Below the pieces are notes generated by a model that was not told the origin of the DNA, searched no databases, and saw only the letters and a program-made list of their open reading frames with translations. Below, in pieces: positions 24,645-36,595 of a stretch of DNA of 64,000 nt. The DNA comes from Epiperipatus broadwayi (lineage: Eukaryota; Onychophora; Udeonychophora; Euonychophora; Peripatidae): assembly GCA_028023455.1 (NCBI GenBank), contig JAQFVV010000157.1:1304001-1368000 (forward strand), written 5' to 3'. The translations under genes were made by a program, and so were the position numbers. Numbering within the stretch: the first letter of the stretch is position 1; each line of letters opens with the position of its first letter.

Positions 24645-26351
24645 ATTTCATCTTTGAAATGAATATTATGGACTAAGTTCATAAAATGTCTGCTCAAAAA
24701 ATTTCATGTCTTTTGAGAATCTAAATAATAATATTGGATAAAAAATTAATCTCATTGTGGTACATATTAAAGTTAAGTGCTGCAATATACTTTGTCAAGA
24801 TATTTTAAAGAAATTGACAATTGCTGTTTCTATTATAAAACTAAAGCAGTATTAAACACTGTAAAATGTAATTATGGAATACTTCATTAAAAATACAAAC
24901 ATGTCATCAAAATAGATAAGTTTATGGAACAAAATAAGTTGGAATAGTTGTGGATTAAATATAATATCTATCTACATAATAGAACACATTGTAGGATTTT
25001 CAGAAAAATATCTAAAAGAGTTTGAACTATAAATTACTAATTTTTTTGTATATGTTTATATAAAATTTATAAATGAATCAAAAAATTTCTGGTGTACATA
25101 ATATTGTTTTTGATGGGTATTCTTTGTGAGTATAAAAGAAAAAATTACCAGTTAGTGTATTTTTTTTATAACTTTATTATTTTGAAAATGCCTATGTTTT
25201 TTTAGTATAGAAGAAAGTATATCATTATCAAAAACAAATTAAAGTAAATAGTAAACAAAATATAAAAAGTTATTTCTTAATGATAATTTTAATTTGTTTA
25301 AATAAAAGTGTTTATTTGTTATCTTTATTTATAGTTAAAAAGGCAATGGCATTTTATGCATAAATATTTATAGGTGATATTAATGCAAGTATATATTTAA
25401 TAAACATTTATAATATAATATTTTCTGAATGTAAATTAATAAGCTTATGCTTATTATAATAAAAAAAAATAGTAACCAAATTAAACATACTAATTAAATT
25501 TTGTAAAATAGTTTTTTATATATTTATTTAGCTATTTGCCCTATTTTTGTTTTCTTAATATATTGTTCACAACTCATGATAGAAATATTTATAAAATAAT
25601 ATAATAAGTATAATAGATAAATGGTAAACTATCTGACAATGAATATTTTGTTTGTTTCTTAATTTTACTTTTTTTATTATTATTATTATTATTAATTAAA
25701 CTTTTTTCTATGATCATTAGTAATTAAAATTATTACATTTCACATTAATCTAAACCTTGAAAATCTCTCTATATTTTTTATGTATTGTTATATTAGTTTA
25801 AACAGAATATTAGATAAGCATTCTACATGTTTAATTTTAATATCATTACATTTGGCAATCCAAATAAAGCCTGAATAAGACCTTTTACCAGAGGGAAATA
25901 CTATTACATGTGGCATCTTTAAGTGTCAGGTTTGATCATTTGTTATAATTTTTTATATATTATTACAATATATATATATATAATACAAATAAAATGTCCG
26001 TTAATTTTTTTAAGAAAACCTATTTATTAATTATTATATACAGTCTTTCAATCCGCAGAAGTACTTTCAGTTAAGAAATTAATCGAAAATGCATAATAAT
26101 TAATTACTGTTATATTTATTATTTTTGTTATATAAATATATCTTAATAACTATTAGAAACAAAGTATTACATTATGATTAATACATTTTAACATGCTGGC
26201 TTACATTTATCATATTGACTATTTATACATTTCATTGAAGATGCAATTTTCACAATAACTTCGGGTTACATGCTGTTTAAAAAATCTTCAATTTTTATAG
26301 TAATTTAAAAATAAAATATTATTGGGTTTCATCATGTTAATATAGCGGAAC
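24645..26351. other. AT-rich DNA, no gene seen
   Basis: No gene found. There is an ATT microsatellite near 25,676 and a TA run near 25,970. Confidence 0.4.
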
Positions 26352-26444
26352 GCGCTGATGGCCTAGTGGTTAGCATAGCTGCCTTCCAAGCAGCTGGCCC
26401 GGGTTCTCTTCCCGGTCAGTGCATTTGACATGTGAAAAAAAAAA
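26352..26444 (+). mobile_element. tRNA-Gly(UCC)-like SINE with an intact cloverleaf
   Basis: Bases 26,352-26,423 fold as a tRNA: acceptor GCGCTGA with TCAGTGC (one G-T pair), D arm with TAGTGGTTAGCA, anticodon stem GCTGC/GCAGC around CTTCCAA (anticodon UCC, glycine), T stem CCGGG/CCCGG with loop TTCTCTT. The T loop departs from TTCGATT, and the sequence continues without CCA into TTTGACATGTG plus A10, the SINE tail. A tRNA scanner would probably call it a tRNA gene; the shared tail, the poly(A) and the related copies argue for a SINE. Confidence 0.85.
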
Positions 26445-27692
26445 GATATTAAAGCTGAATAAATATAATCATTACCATAAATAAAAGTAAAGAAAGTAAA
26501 CATTTTTAAAATTATTAATTTTGAATTTATTCATAAATTGTTAATTTTAATATATATGTTTTGAAATAGGATTTTGTTAGTAGTTTATATAAAATCTTGA
26601 TAAAATTTTGATTAGAATGATATATATATTAATACTAATCATTTTTTTTTGACACTTGTACTATGAAAATAATTTCTCCAATTTTATTTTTAATCCTATA
26701 TTTATTTGTCAAAAACTTGTGGGAAGTCTTTTTTAATAAAATAAATTTGTTTCAAGAATTTACTTTATATTATAATACATTGATAATTTATAAATTGGAA
26801 ATGCAAATATTTTATAATAACTTTTGAGCAATTTATACATATATATACACACTGGCTTCTGTTCAAATATTGTTTTTAAATTTTTAATTTAACATATATA
26901 TAATAAGTAATTTTACTTTCTACTGGGATAATTTTGATATAATTTATTGAAATTTTTCATTTAAAAAAAAGTTATACTCTGAAAGTACTCATTATTTCCT
27001 TCTAAATATTCTTATAATTCCATTGTTTTGTTTTTTTCTACAAAACATTTTTTTAAAAAAAAAAATAGTGTAACTTCTACAAAAAAACTTCACTAAAGAA
27101 AAAAAAACTATCGTACTTAAAAACATAAGGTATCACTATTTTAACAAGAAAATTTTCTATCGGAGGACATTGTGAAATAGATAAAGCAGATTAAATTAAC
27201 ATTTTGCTTATGTGGCAGCCAAGATATTAATATATGTTTAATAATCAAACATTTATATAACTAATTATAAAAATACTCGCAAAATCTTACCTATGGCTTA
27301 TAAAATTTATAATGAAGGTCTTTGCAATTTGTTTAAAAATTCTAGATCCACTTTGGTTCTATAAAACCTTAGGAAATAATCTGTGTGAACACACCACATG
27401 TATCTGTTAATAATTTTTAATAAAACTTTTCGCATATTTATTTTGGACATTATATCATTTTCTATTAATTAATTGCCAGCCAAAATTGTATATATTTTTC
27501 TAATCATGAAATGTGTTTATAATGAACATTAATTATTTATTTTTTATTATATTTATGAGGTATTTTTTATGGATACGTCTTTGGCACATCTGTGGCATTT
27601 GTAATTAATTTATATATAACTATCTCATGAAAACTTCCTTAGTTGAGTATATTTTATTGTTTGAATTATGTAATTTGAGAAATAATAACATT
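26445..27692. other. AT-rich DNA, no gene seen
   Basis: No recognisable coding or RNA feature. Confidence 0.4.
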
Positions 27693-27834
27693 AAACTTTA
27701 TTACGCTAGTCAAGCGTTGTTAGCCGAGAGGTCATCGCACCCGCCTTGCAAGCAAGTAATTGGTGCAGACGGGTGTGGGTTCGCATCCCGGCCGATACTA
27801 TGACATATGAAAAAAAAAAAACTTTGTTACGCTA
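27693..27834 (+). mobile_element. SINE, expanded-anticodon-arm class, with target duplication
   Basis: The body starts GTCAAGCGTTGTTAGCCGAG at 27,709 and ends GATACTATGACATATG plus A11. Target duplications AAACTTTRTTACGCTA (27,693-27,708 and 27,819-27,834) differ at one base. A-box-like TAGCCGAGAGG and B-box-like GGGTTCGCATCCC are present. The arm between them pairs CACCCG with CGGGTG around a loop of about 26 nt that contains CTTGCAAGCAAG, much longer than a normal 7-nt anticodon loop. Copies at 53,789 and 58,832 share this layout. Confidence 0.85.
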
Positions 27835-29754
27835 AAATTAAATTATAATACCCAATTTATTAAAAAATTAAATAATTAAATTGTAAATATTACTCCTAAT
27901 TATTAACATTTATCTAAGAAGGAATACATGTGTGTGCTACAATATCGTGTTATATTTAAAAAAATGATTGATGATTCCTTATATTATTAATGGCTTTTTA
28001 AGTAGATCTTTTATAATATATTCAAATGGATATTCCCACAGGCAAAAGATGTTTTGTAAATCATGTTTTCGGGAGCAACTATGTTTAATTAAATTAAAGT
28101 AAATATACTGACATTTCAATAAGATAACACTTGCCCTCAACTGGGTGAAAAAACAGTAATAATCACCTGGTTATAGCAGAGACAATTGTGAGAAGAAACT
28201 TCCAAATAGTTGGCAATTTCATTGTTTTATCATGTTTGTTAATGCAGTTTGTTCTTTTTTAATATTCCTGTACCTTCCTAAATAATCTTTAATATATATT
28301 GTAATGGTTCGGATTCCCTAAAGGAATCAAGGTGGTCTCATCTAACTATAATTGGACTTAGGTCTTCATATAGGATGCTATGAATAATATGACTTGACTT
28401 TAATCCAAGATTGAATCCATTTCAAACAAGATAATTTAGAATTAAATATTTAATATAGATGCAACTTAGACTAATTGATCCAATCTTCATCTTTGTTGAT
28501 TGTTCCATTATGCTCAGTATTCAAACTCAGGGTAATTTTTACATTTAACTCTCTTCAGGGATTTCCATCAATATCCTACATTAATAATAATACTTCATAT
28601 AATTTCAGATTTTTTAAATTAATTTCAACCAAGTTGCCAGGATTTTACATTAATATGATGTATGTGTATGGGTATGTGTATTCAATCTTATTTTATTTCA
28701 TAAAATGAATAAATGATTTAAATAAATCATAACAATTTAAATTTATTTCAAAAAACAAAGAATTATAAGTGCTTTACATACATTTCTACTATTTTATGAT
28801 ATCAAATTAAATTATACCTTCCCATATCACCATGGTAGATATGTATCAGAACACAAATAAATTTTAATAAGTTATAAAACAATAAATGAATTTTTATTTA
28901 AAAATTATAATAATATTAATTAGCTAAATTTAATTTAATTAATATATGTATAAATGATGATCTTATATCATCCAAGCCTTATGAGGGAATTCCAATTTTA
29001 CAAGATCCCCCTTCTATGTGTGGTCATTATTATGAAATAAAAGATCTTTCATCCAAGATGTTAATCACTTCTACAAAGAATAATAAACAAATATTATATT
29101 AATTAAGTTAGTAATAAACAAAAAAATTCTGTCATGTCATGAATGAATTTAATATGAAGAACAATAAAATCTTACCATCATATTAAGTTTACTTTTACCT
29201 TGATCAAGTCACTTTATGGGAGAAAACCTAAATTTTATTTAATAAAAAAAATATTTAACTCAATGATCTTCTATTTCTTTTATCTAATAACTTTCTTAAA
29301 TGGACTATTTCAATGTAAATAGATTTTGGAAACAAAGGAAATAAAATTAGATATCTGAAGCTGATATATTATGTATTAAAATTTGATGGTATTGTCCTAT
29401 TCCTTTCCATAATTTGTGAAGTAATGTTCATTAAGAATAAAGTTTTTTTATTCTCTGGTCATCAATTGTCAGTGAGGTAGCCAGAATACTCCATTGTTCT
29501 TAAATGTTCCTCTTGTGTGATGTTGTCATCTGCCACAAATTATTTTGCTATCAATTGAAATTTCATTTTAAATTATATAGTTGAAGTATGCATGTACTTT
29601 AGATATTTTGGTAGGAATAAATAATTACATTATTTTCAGTTAAAAACCATAGCATTTTATCCTATGGCAAGTGGTTTTTACTCATGACACAATTTCTATA
29701 CTTTATTATTTTCTTAAAATAATTTAGTTCAAATATATAAATATTTTTTGATGA
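27835..29754. other. AT-rich DNA, no gene seen
   Basis: A 77-codon frame at 28,475-28,708 has no recognisable domain and is not called. Otherwise featureless. Confidence 0.4.
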
Positions 29755-30306
29755 AATTTATCGCTTGTCATCTGATCCTTCGTGTCAGCCACTACAGGCG
29801 CTATTTCTAGCTAAATTTCTAGAAATATGCCATTTTTGCGGCCGCACCCAAGCCTTTAAGCATTATTTCTAGAATAAATCCTAGAAAGATTGTTAACTCA
29901 GAGTTAAGTCTTCTTTCTATGCTAAAAGGTAGACTGTTAAGTCTTCTTTCTATGATAAAATCTAGAAAGAATGTTAACTCGGCTTAGCGGCTAACGGTGT
30001 GGCTTTTTCCGATGCTAAAAGCAGAGGAAAATGCCGTAGTTGTTTGTGTCACACACTATATCGTAATGCTATGTTATGTATTTGCTGTAACAATATCGTA
30101 CGAGGGTGTGTTAATTTGATCGTGTCAAAATTATTTAAATTTTCATTGGTGCCTTTTTTTTAAGACGAATTGATGTACTGTTACATTTTAACAATTTTAA
30201 CAGTATCGTGATTGTTCCTCATAAATTTGTAAATTTTCGATTATGGTGGGTTAGCGTAATATTTTAAAGATTACGTTTTAGCGAGAAATTTTCCGAGACA
30301 AAAAGT

Positions 30307-30646
30307 ATGGCAAATTCGAAAACAGAAAATATGAAAATATGGGAATTTCCAGACACGGAAGCCAGTGCTGTAAAATTTCTACAGCAGAAAAACATCCTGC
30401 TGAAAGAAAAAAAGATGTTTGTGTGGCAAATGTATGAGACTTGAGGTCCATAAAGATCTTTGGACTTTCATTTGTAAGTCTCGTTCTTGCCGAAAGAAAT
30501 GTGCACTTCGAAAAGGCAGCTGGTTTGAGGGATTTCAAATGCCGTTCGTCAAGTCTTTACGTTTGCTGCATTACTGGAGCCATGACGAGTTGACTGTACA
30601 GCATGCCATTAATGATATTGAAATGTCTACCAGTAAATATTATTAA
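30307..30646 (+). pseudogene. Merlin/ISXO2-type transposase, N-terminal fragment
   Basis: The frame opens at ATG 30,307 with MANSKTENMKIWEFPDTEAS and runs to the lysine-rich LLKEKKM. One extra T near 30,418 then shifts the frame; the second frame reads CGKCMRLEVHKDLWTFICKS, a zinc-ribbon C-x2-C pair, and C-x5-CRKKC, followed by RKGSWFEGFQMPFVKSLRLL and HYWSHDELTVQHAINDIEMS. This order (zinc ribbon, G-[TS]-WFE, hydrophobic helix, helix-turn-helix-like part) is that of the N-terminal half of IS1016/ISXO2/Merlin transposases. It stops at TAA 30,646 before any DDE catalytic motif, so it cannot be a working transposase. It might still bind the termini if the frameshift is a sequencing error. Confidence 0.75.
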
Positions 30647-30719
30647 CCAAATTGATAAATAAAGTAACATAACATACACACACAATAATTGTTGTTAAAA
30701 AAAATGTAAATTATTATTT

Positions 30720-32110
30720 AAAAATACACCCCTCCCACTAATTGTTGTCAATCAAATGTAAACAAATTAAAGTAACAAAAATTATTATTTAAAGATCCAT
30801 AATAAAAAAAAAACCCGTTGTTTCTTTAATTTTGTCACTTAAATTTTTAAAAACAGTATTACTATTTAAGCACAACCCAAATTACTATTTAAATGTACAC
30901 CAAAAAAGATCCGTTCTTGTCTATAATAATGAAATTAAGAACTATTATTGTCCCATTGTCAAAAATATTAGGTTTTTGGGAAACCAAAACAATTTATAAA
31001 CGAAAAAAAGTCAATCGGTTGTCAATCAAATGTAATAAATAAAAGTAATTTCAATTTTGATTTAAACATACACAAAAAAAACAACCCCTTTCTCCAAATA
31101 ATTGTTGTCGGAAATCAAATGTAAAATAAAAGGAATGTAAATTAGTATTTAATCATCATCCAAAAACACCCACCCCTCTCACTAATTATTGTCAGCAATC
31201 AAATGTACACCACCACTAAAAGTAACGTAAACTACTATTCTTTAAACGGTTACACTCCTTTCCCCAATAATTGTTGTCTACAATCGTACATACAAAAAAA
31301 CACCCCTCCCAATAATTAGTATCGGCAATCAAATGTAAACCAATCAAAGTAAGACCGTAACTTAAAACTACTATTCTTTAAATGGTTACACCCCTTCACC
31401 CAATAATTGTTGTCTACAACCGTACACACAAAAAACACCCCTCCCAATAATTAGTGTCAATCAAATGTAAACCAATCAAAGTAAGATTGTAATTTATTAT
31501 TTAAACGTAACCCAAATTACTATTTGAAACTACACCGAAAAACAACCTTTTGTCAATAAAAATTAAACAAACAACAACTATTATTGTCCCATTGTCAAAA
31601 ATATTTATTTGTAGAACCAAAAATCATAATTTATAAACGAAAGGAAGCCAAATCGGTCATCAATCAAATGTAAACCGATAAAAGTAATGGTTTTAATTTT
31701 TATTTAAACATACACACACACATGTGGAAAAAAGAAAACCACTTCTCCCAATAATTGTTGTTGGCAATCAAATGTAAACCTATCAAAGTAACGTAAATTA
31801 TTATTTAATCATACACAAAAACACCCCTCCCACTAATTGTTGTCGGCAATCAAATGGAAACCTATCAAAGTAACGTCAATTATTATTTAAAGATCCATCC
31901 AAAAAAAACCCATTCTCTCTTAAATTTCGGCAATCCAATTTTACAAAAACAGTAATACTATTTTTAAAAAAAAAATACAAGTTACTATTTGAACACACAC
32001 CAAAAAAGCCCCGTTCGCTCTTAAATTTCGGCAATCCAATTTTACAAAAACAGTAATACTATTTTTAAAAAAAACACAAATTACTATTTGAACACACACC
32101 AAAAAAGACC
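30720..32110. repeat. Satellite-like array inside the Merlin element
   Basis: About ten copies of a unit with the core CCC(A/T)ATAATTGTTGTC, (G)GCAATCAAATGTAAACC, AATCAAAGTAACGTAAATTA and TTATTTAAACATACAC recur, for example near 30,735, 31,097, 31,180, 31,263, 31,310, 31,397, 31,444, 31,747 and 31,832. Spacing is irregular (about 47-300 bp). At the right end a 101-bp unit is repeated in tandem (TAAATTTCGGCAATCCAATT at 31,921 and 32,022). A larger block containing CTATTATTGTCCCATTGTC recurs near 30,940 and 31,580. The strand is C- and A-rich with poly(A) steps, unlike the flanks. Confidence 0.75.
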
Positions 32111-32965
32111 CTCTTGTCAATAAAAATTAAAAAAAAAAACAACTATTATTATACCATCATCAAAAATATTATTTGGGAAAAATAATTCAGAAATGAAAGA
32201 AAGTAAACTTTGTAAACAAACAAATAAAAAAAGTCAATATTAATAGAGAATCGCTGGCCCGGGAACATTATATTAATGTGTTTTTGATTAGAAATCACAC
32301 CTCTAGTGGCTGACACGAAGGATCAGATGACAACCAATTTATCTTCTTTAGAATTTCAATTTAGAACAATCTTATGAGTTTCTCTAATTAATAACTATAT
32401 ATATAATTTGTTTTGAAATTACAATTAATGATACTAAAGAGTAATTTATTTACTTTTTTTATTGAGTGAGATTAGAATTATTTTCTAATGAAATTTTTAT
32501 CAAGAAGAGAATTTATTCAAACTATTGATCCATCTTTTTAATATGTTCGGAATTCGAATACAACAAAACGACTATGCGTAGTAGCTAATTCATTAGCAAA
32601 AGAATTAATTTGGAAATTATTCGATGTAGCTTTTATAGTAGAATCGAACTCTGGTATCATGTGTTAAATATACCATTTGATTTTACGATTTCTTATTTGA
32701 TTATTGATGAAATTGTTATAATTAATAATTGTATAATTGAATTCTAAATTTTATTTCATTTGTGTTTAGTTGCTAAGATATGACAACCTAAGATTATCTC
32801 TATGTTTGACATCTTGATTAGTGATTTTAGTAAATTTTAAATAATCATTATATATATAAATGATTTTAAAAAATAATTATTTTAGTATTTATTTCAATTT
32901 AAAACAACTTTAATATTTGAATGGACTTTTGCCATCGTTTTTATAGTTTAACCTTTAAGTTATAT

Positions 32966-34840
32966 ATATTGTACCGATATCTGTACATATATTAATTGTT
33001 GTCTAAAAATAAAATTATCATAAATAATGCAAAGGTTTCAGTTTGTTTATAAAAATCTAAAGAGTTTTTTATTAAACAAAAATGCAGTTTGCTTTTGAAA
33101 TGTAAAATTAAAAGTTTAAAGAGTTTTTTTCTATTATTGGTATTGAAATAAAAGGTGCAATTAATTAATTTAAAAGTAATTTGGGGGAGAGAATTTGGCT
33201 TAGAAAAGGTTAAAACTATAGCGGTTTAAATGAATCTTTTAAATAAACATGAAATAAAAATATCTCTCTCTCTCTCTTCATTTAAAAATATTGAAGAAAA
33301 AAAAGTAGTTGATTTTCAAATAATTAAAAATATCTCTTTTTCATTTAAGTAAAAAAAAGGAAAGTAGTCTTAAAACTAAATAGTGCGTTGACTTTAAAAT
33401 ATATATGTGTGTTAATCGTGAATGATTGTAAATATAATAAATGTGTGCGTGTTAAATATTAAAAATGATATAGAAAATTAAAATGTAAAACACAGATTAA
33501 AAATCTACAAAACAACAAGTTTTGCGACGGCTACTAAGTTAAACAAGAATCAACAACAATAAGTTTGCAATGGCTGCTAATTAACATCTCCAACAACAGG
33601 ATTAAAGCTTATCAGAGGAATGCAATTAAAACAAGGAAGGAATTTCAACAACAGATATAGTTGGCAGATACCAAAATGACAACAGGATATCCTAATAAAT
33701 AGTCCAGTTTTTTCATTGGACAGTTAGTTGAAATACAGTTGAGAAAGACTACAGTTTGGTCAGTTCAGTGCAGTTCAGTCAATCTATTATGTATCCAGAA
33801 TCAGAGACCATGCATTGTTGAGCAGCTTTTAGGAATATATGATCTTGCTCTAGCCCTCAGTCTAATGGAAGATCAGCAATTTGCCTGGTAAAGTGATGCC
33901 TGAGTAACAATCTGAAGCTCCATGTCTAACTGTATCTAAGAATAATACCACAATAAGCATAAAAACCTCCACAAACATCGAACCCAACCGGTTGGAAAGA
34001 TTTCAATTTGAAGCAGCAAACAGCAAGAAGAAGTCCATGTTAAAATCCTAGGTACCAAATAATCTTTTCTTATTTCCATTTATAATTAAAGTAGCCATAG
34101 CAATAATTTGAAGCCTCCCAGAGGCAAATAATAATGAACTCTATAGCACGCATAAAGAACTGTTGATGTGCGTGTTTTGAAATGACGTGTATGTTGTTGC
34201 TTGAGAATGTTTTATATTGATTTCATGTACATATTTAAATGTCAAATATTGTTTAATGCTTGTATTCTAGTTTATTATATGAATTAAGAATGTGTGTGGC
34301 CATTATAGATAATTATCACTGTCTAAGTTAATTAAGTTCTTATAAAAATATTTAAGAATTACAATAATAAACATCTAGTTAAATAAATTATCTTTAAGAT
34401 TAATTTTTTAGGTCAATTCTTTTACCACAAGTTAAAGAAATAATTGTTATTGTATTACTTTAGATTGAGCTAGTCTTGGGATATTTCGAATGCTGGATTA
34501 TGGTCCTACTGCCCAAACACATTAGTTCTAGTAACTAGCTGGCACCTGGGGTTTACTTTGAAACAAATAAAGTACTTGGACAGTAGGGGTTTGAATCTGG
34601 CAGTCAAGGTGGGCCACAGTCTGGAAAATGTGATCGTGTTATGCATTGCATAGTTCAGTCTGATCGTGGGTATTGTTGATAGTTTTGCTATCGATGATAT
34701 TCTCCCCTCTGTTCAAAGGGCCGGTCCATTCACGTAATAGTTATATGAAATATAAAATCATAATAAATAAGGATTAAACTCAGCTAAACTTACATAAGAG
34801 AGTACACTGGATATTCTACTGATCGGACCCGGCACAATAT
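32966..34840 (+). mobile_element. Solo LTR, third family
   Basis: Starts TGTACCGATATCTGTACA at 32,970 and ends GACCCGGCACA at 34,836 (1,867 bp), flanked by ATAT at 32,966-32,969 and 34,837-34,840. The terminal bases resemble those of the LTR at 19,907 (TGTACCG...GTACA), but I saw no extended similarity in the body. Near 34,700 the segment TCTCCCCTCTG...GGGCCGG resembles the 3' fragment at 14,808. The right ATAT also serves as left target of the next LTR element, so the two insertions share the site. No coding region adjoins it. Confidence 0.65.
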
Positions 34841-35287
34841 ATTGTAACGAGCACAGACGTTCGTTACATTGTTTTTATATATATAATTATTAAACAAGTT
34901 AAAATAAAAAGTTCGCATTTAAAAACTTTCTTTAAAAATTAAAAATTGAAATTAAAATATCGTCTTAAACTCTTATATATTAAGTCGCACAGATAATAAA
35001 AATTATTAAAATAAAATTTTTATTAAAGAAAAAGGTATTTTTAAAACTAAATTTTAAAAAGATTTGGAGACAAAATTATATCTCTAAATCTGTCTTTAAA
35101 TATATTTTTGATTTGGAAAACGGGTAATTAATTAGAAATGGAAATGATTGTTAATTAGTTAAATTAAAACCAGCCTTGAGCAATTAAATGTAAAAACACC
35201 GGTCAGTTAAGAAAACAATAAAAACTGTTAGCAAATAAGAAGAAATCCCTATGGAATCGGACCGCAGCGAAAGGACCATCGCATCGG

Positions 35288-35330
35288 TGACGTAATGTAA
35301 ATTCAATCCTTCACATTAATATAAAAAGGA
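35288..35330 (+). promoter_or_regulatory. LTR promoter: CRE-like site and TATA box
   Basis: TGACGTAA (35,288-35,295) matches an ATF/CRE-type half-site arrangement and lies 24 bases before TATAAAAAGG (35,320-35,329). The next 30-40 bases hold TTAGTTAGTGAGTGA, a plausible start region. The 3' LTR repeats it at 38,300 and 38,332. Confidence 0.5.
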
Positions 35331-36445
35331 CAAGTTTGGAAATTATTAGTTAGTGAGTGACTAGGAAAGTTCCGATCTGATTATTGACGATGTAACAGCT
35401 AGGTGTTAGTGCTGGGGGGATTGAAAAAGACGCACAGCTTCAATCCCTTCAGTTCTGTAAGAAAGGAAGAAGAATGGGCCATCGTTTCTTCATTGAGGAC
35501 CAATTACACTAAAAAAAAAATAAAAATCTCCAAAGGATAAATAAATCGATCAACCGGATACTAATCTTCGGACGACGTGGGAATTCACGTTTAAACGGCC
35601 AGGAATATAATAGGATGAACTATTTCAATAACCGTAAGAACTTTAAAATTTATGAACAGTAAATTAAAAACTTTTCATATTTAAAATGATTTTAATATTA
35701 TTCTATCTGACCAACAATATTTATTAATTGGTTAATTTTATTTAATGTATTTAATTTGTAAAATCATTTCCATTTATTTATTTATTTATTTAATTTTGTT
35801 CTTTAAGTTTTATTATGATTTCTGTTTTCCGTTAAATAAATTATAAAAAAATGTTAAACTTAAGTCGGGCGTGAATGGCTGTATCGATTTGTAAAGATAT
35901 ATTAAGGGAGGGTAATCTTGGGTTGTTCATTTCGTAGTTGAATTGGTTCAATGGATTGGATATATTTATGTAATTAGTAGGTGTAATATGAGATCCGCCA
36001 CGGGCAGGATTATAGATATACGCCACACACCCTCTGTTTGCCTATGGATGGGTTTGTAAGTCGGCAGAATACCGCAGCCCATTCCTATGGAGTTTTTAGT
36101 TTATTGATCTACTTGCCCACAGATGTCACATCCCTGTGGGTGGAGAGTCAATGTCATTTCTATTTCTACATATTGTTCAGATGTACATTCCTGACAATAT
36201 AGTTGTGTTGTCGTATCATGCTACATTGAATACATGAATGTATCAGATGGATTGGCGCCAGTTGATTGCGAAATGTGTTGCCTAAGGTTAAGTAGGGATA
36301 GAATATTTTATTTTCGAATGCAAATCTATATAGTATATTCAGGCTCGATCCTATAAAACTATTAAATTTAAGTTGTTTATAGACGCTTGCATAGATTGGC
36401 TATCGGTTAAATATGTTTGCGTTTTCATATTTGATCAAAATATAT

Positions 36446-36507
36446 AGACATTCGACAAATACTGATACCTTACGGTGAGTATCTAAAAGGTATTTATTCG
36501 GATGTCT
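36446..36507 (+). ncRNA. Structured RNA element 1 in 5' LTR
   Basis: An outer helix pairs AGACAT, CG and AAATAC (36,446-36,462) with GTATTT, CG and ATGTCT (36,490-36,507), 14 pairs with small bulges. Inside is the hairpin GATAC (36,464) - loop CTTACGGTGA - GTATC (to 36,483). The same structure is at 39,458-39,519 in the 3' LTR. GGTGAGTAT in the loop and stem also matches a splice donor. Function unknown. Confidence 0.5.
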
Positions 36508-36513
36508 TTTAAG

Positions 36514-36595
36514 TTATTGGTGACAATGCAGGTATCTTACGATGAATACTAGAGGGTTTCTTATATTTCCCTCTGCAATTGTCAGTAATCAATAA
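36514..36595 (+). ncRNA. Structured RNA element 2 in 5' LTR (three-way junction)
   Basis: An outer helix pairs TTATTG and GACAAT (36,514-36,527) with ATTGTC and CAATAA (36,578-36,595). Within it are the hairpin GTAT - CTTACGATGA - ATAC (36,532-36,549) and a second hairpin AGAGGG/CCCTCT (36,551-36,574). In the 3' LTR one outer-helix base differs (GACAAT to GACGAT), keeping pairing as G-U. Confidence 0.5.

Larger units (their letters stand above)
29755..32343 (+). mobile_element. Merlin-type DNA transposon, internally replaced
   Basis: The body 29,763-32,335 has inverted termini of about 32 bp, GCTTGTCATCTGATCCTTCG on the left and GGTTGTCATCTGATCCTTCG on the right, both continuing TGTCAGCCACTA. 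A perfect 8-bp target duplication AATTTATC flanks it (29,755-29,762 and 32,336-32,343). GG termini and 8-bp duplications fit Merlin, and the remaining N-terminal transposase piece (30,307-30,646) agrees. The catalytic DDE part is absent; its place is taken by a repeat array (30,720-32,110). The left subterminal region has a NotI-type GCGGCCGC at about 29,839 and a repeated TTAAGTCTTCTTTCTATG (29,902 and 29,938). Confidence 0.8.

Noticed and set aside
26352-26423. A functional tRNA-Gly gene
   Set aside because: T loop altered, no terminator, followed by the SINE tail and poly(A); related copies are dispersed.
30720-32110. CRISPR-like array
   Set aside because: Repeats are irregularly spaced, diverged and inside a eukaryotic transposon.
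35841-36026. Same 61-codon minus-strand frame here and at 38,853-39,038
   Set aside because: It lies in both LTRs; duplication of the LTR explains the identity and no motif is present.
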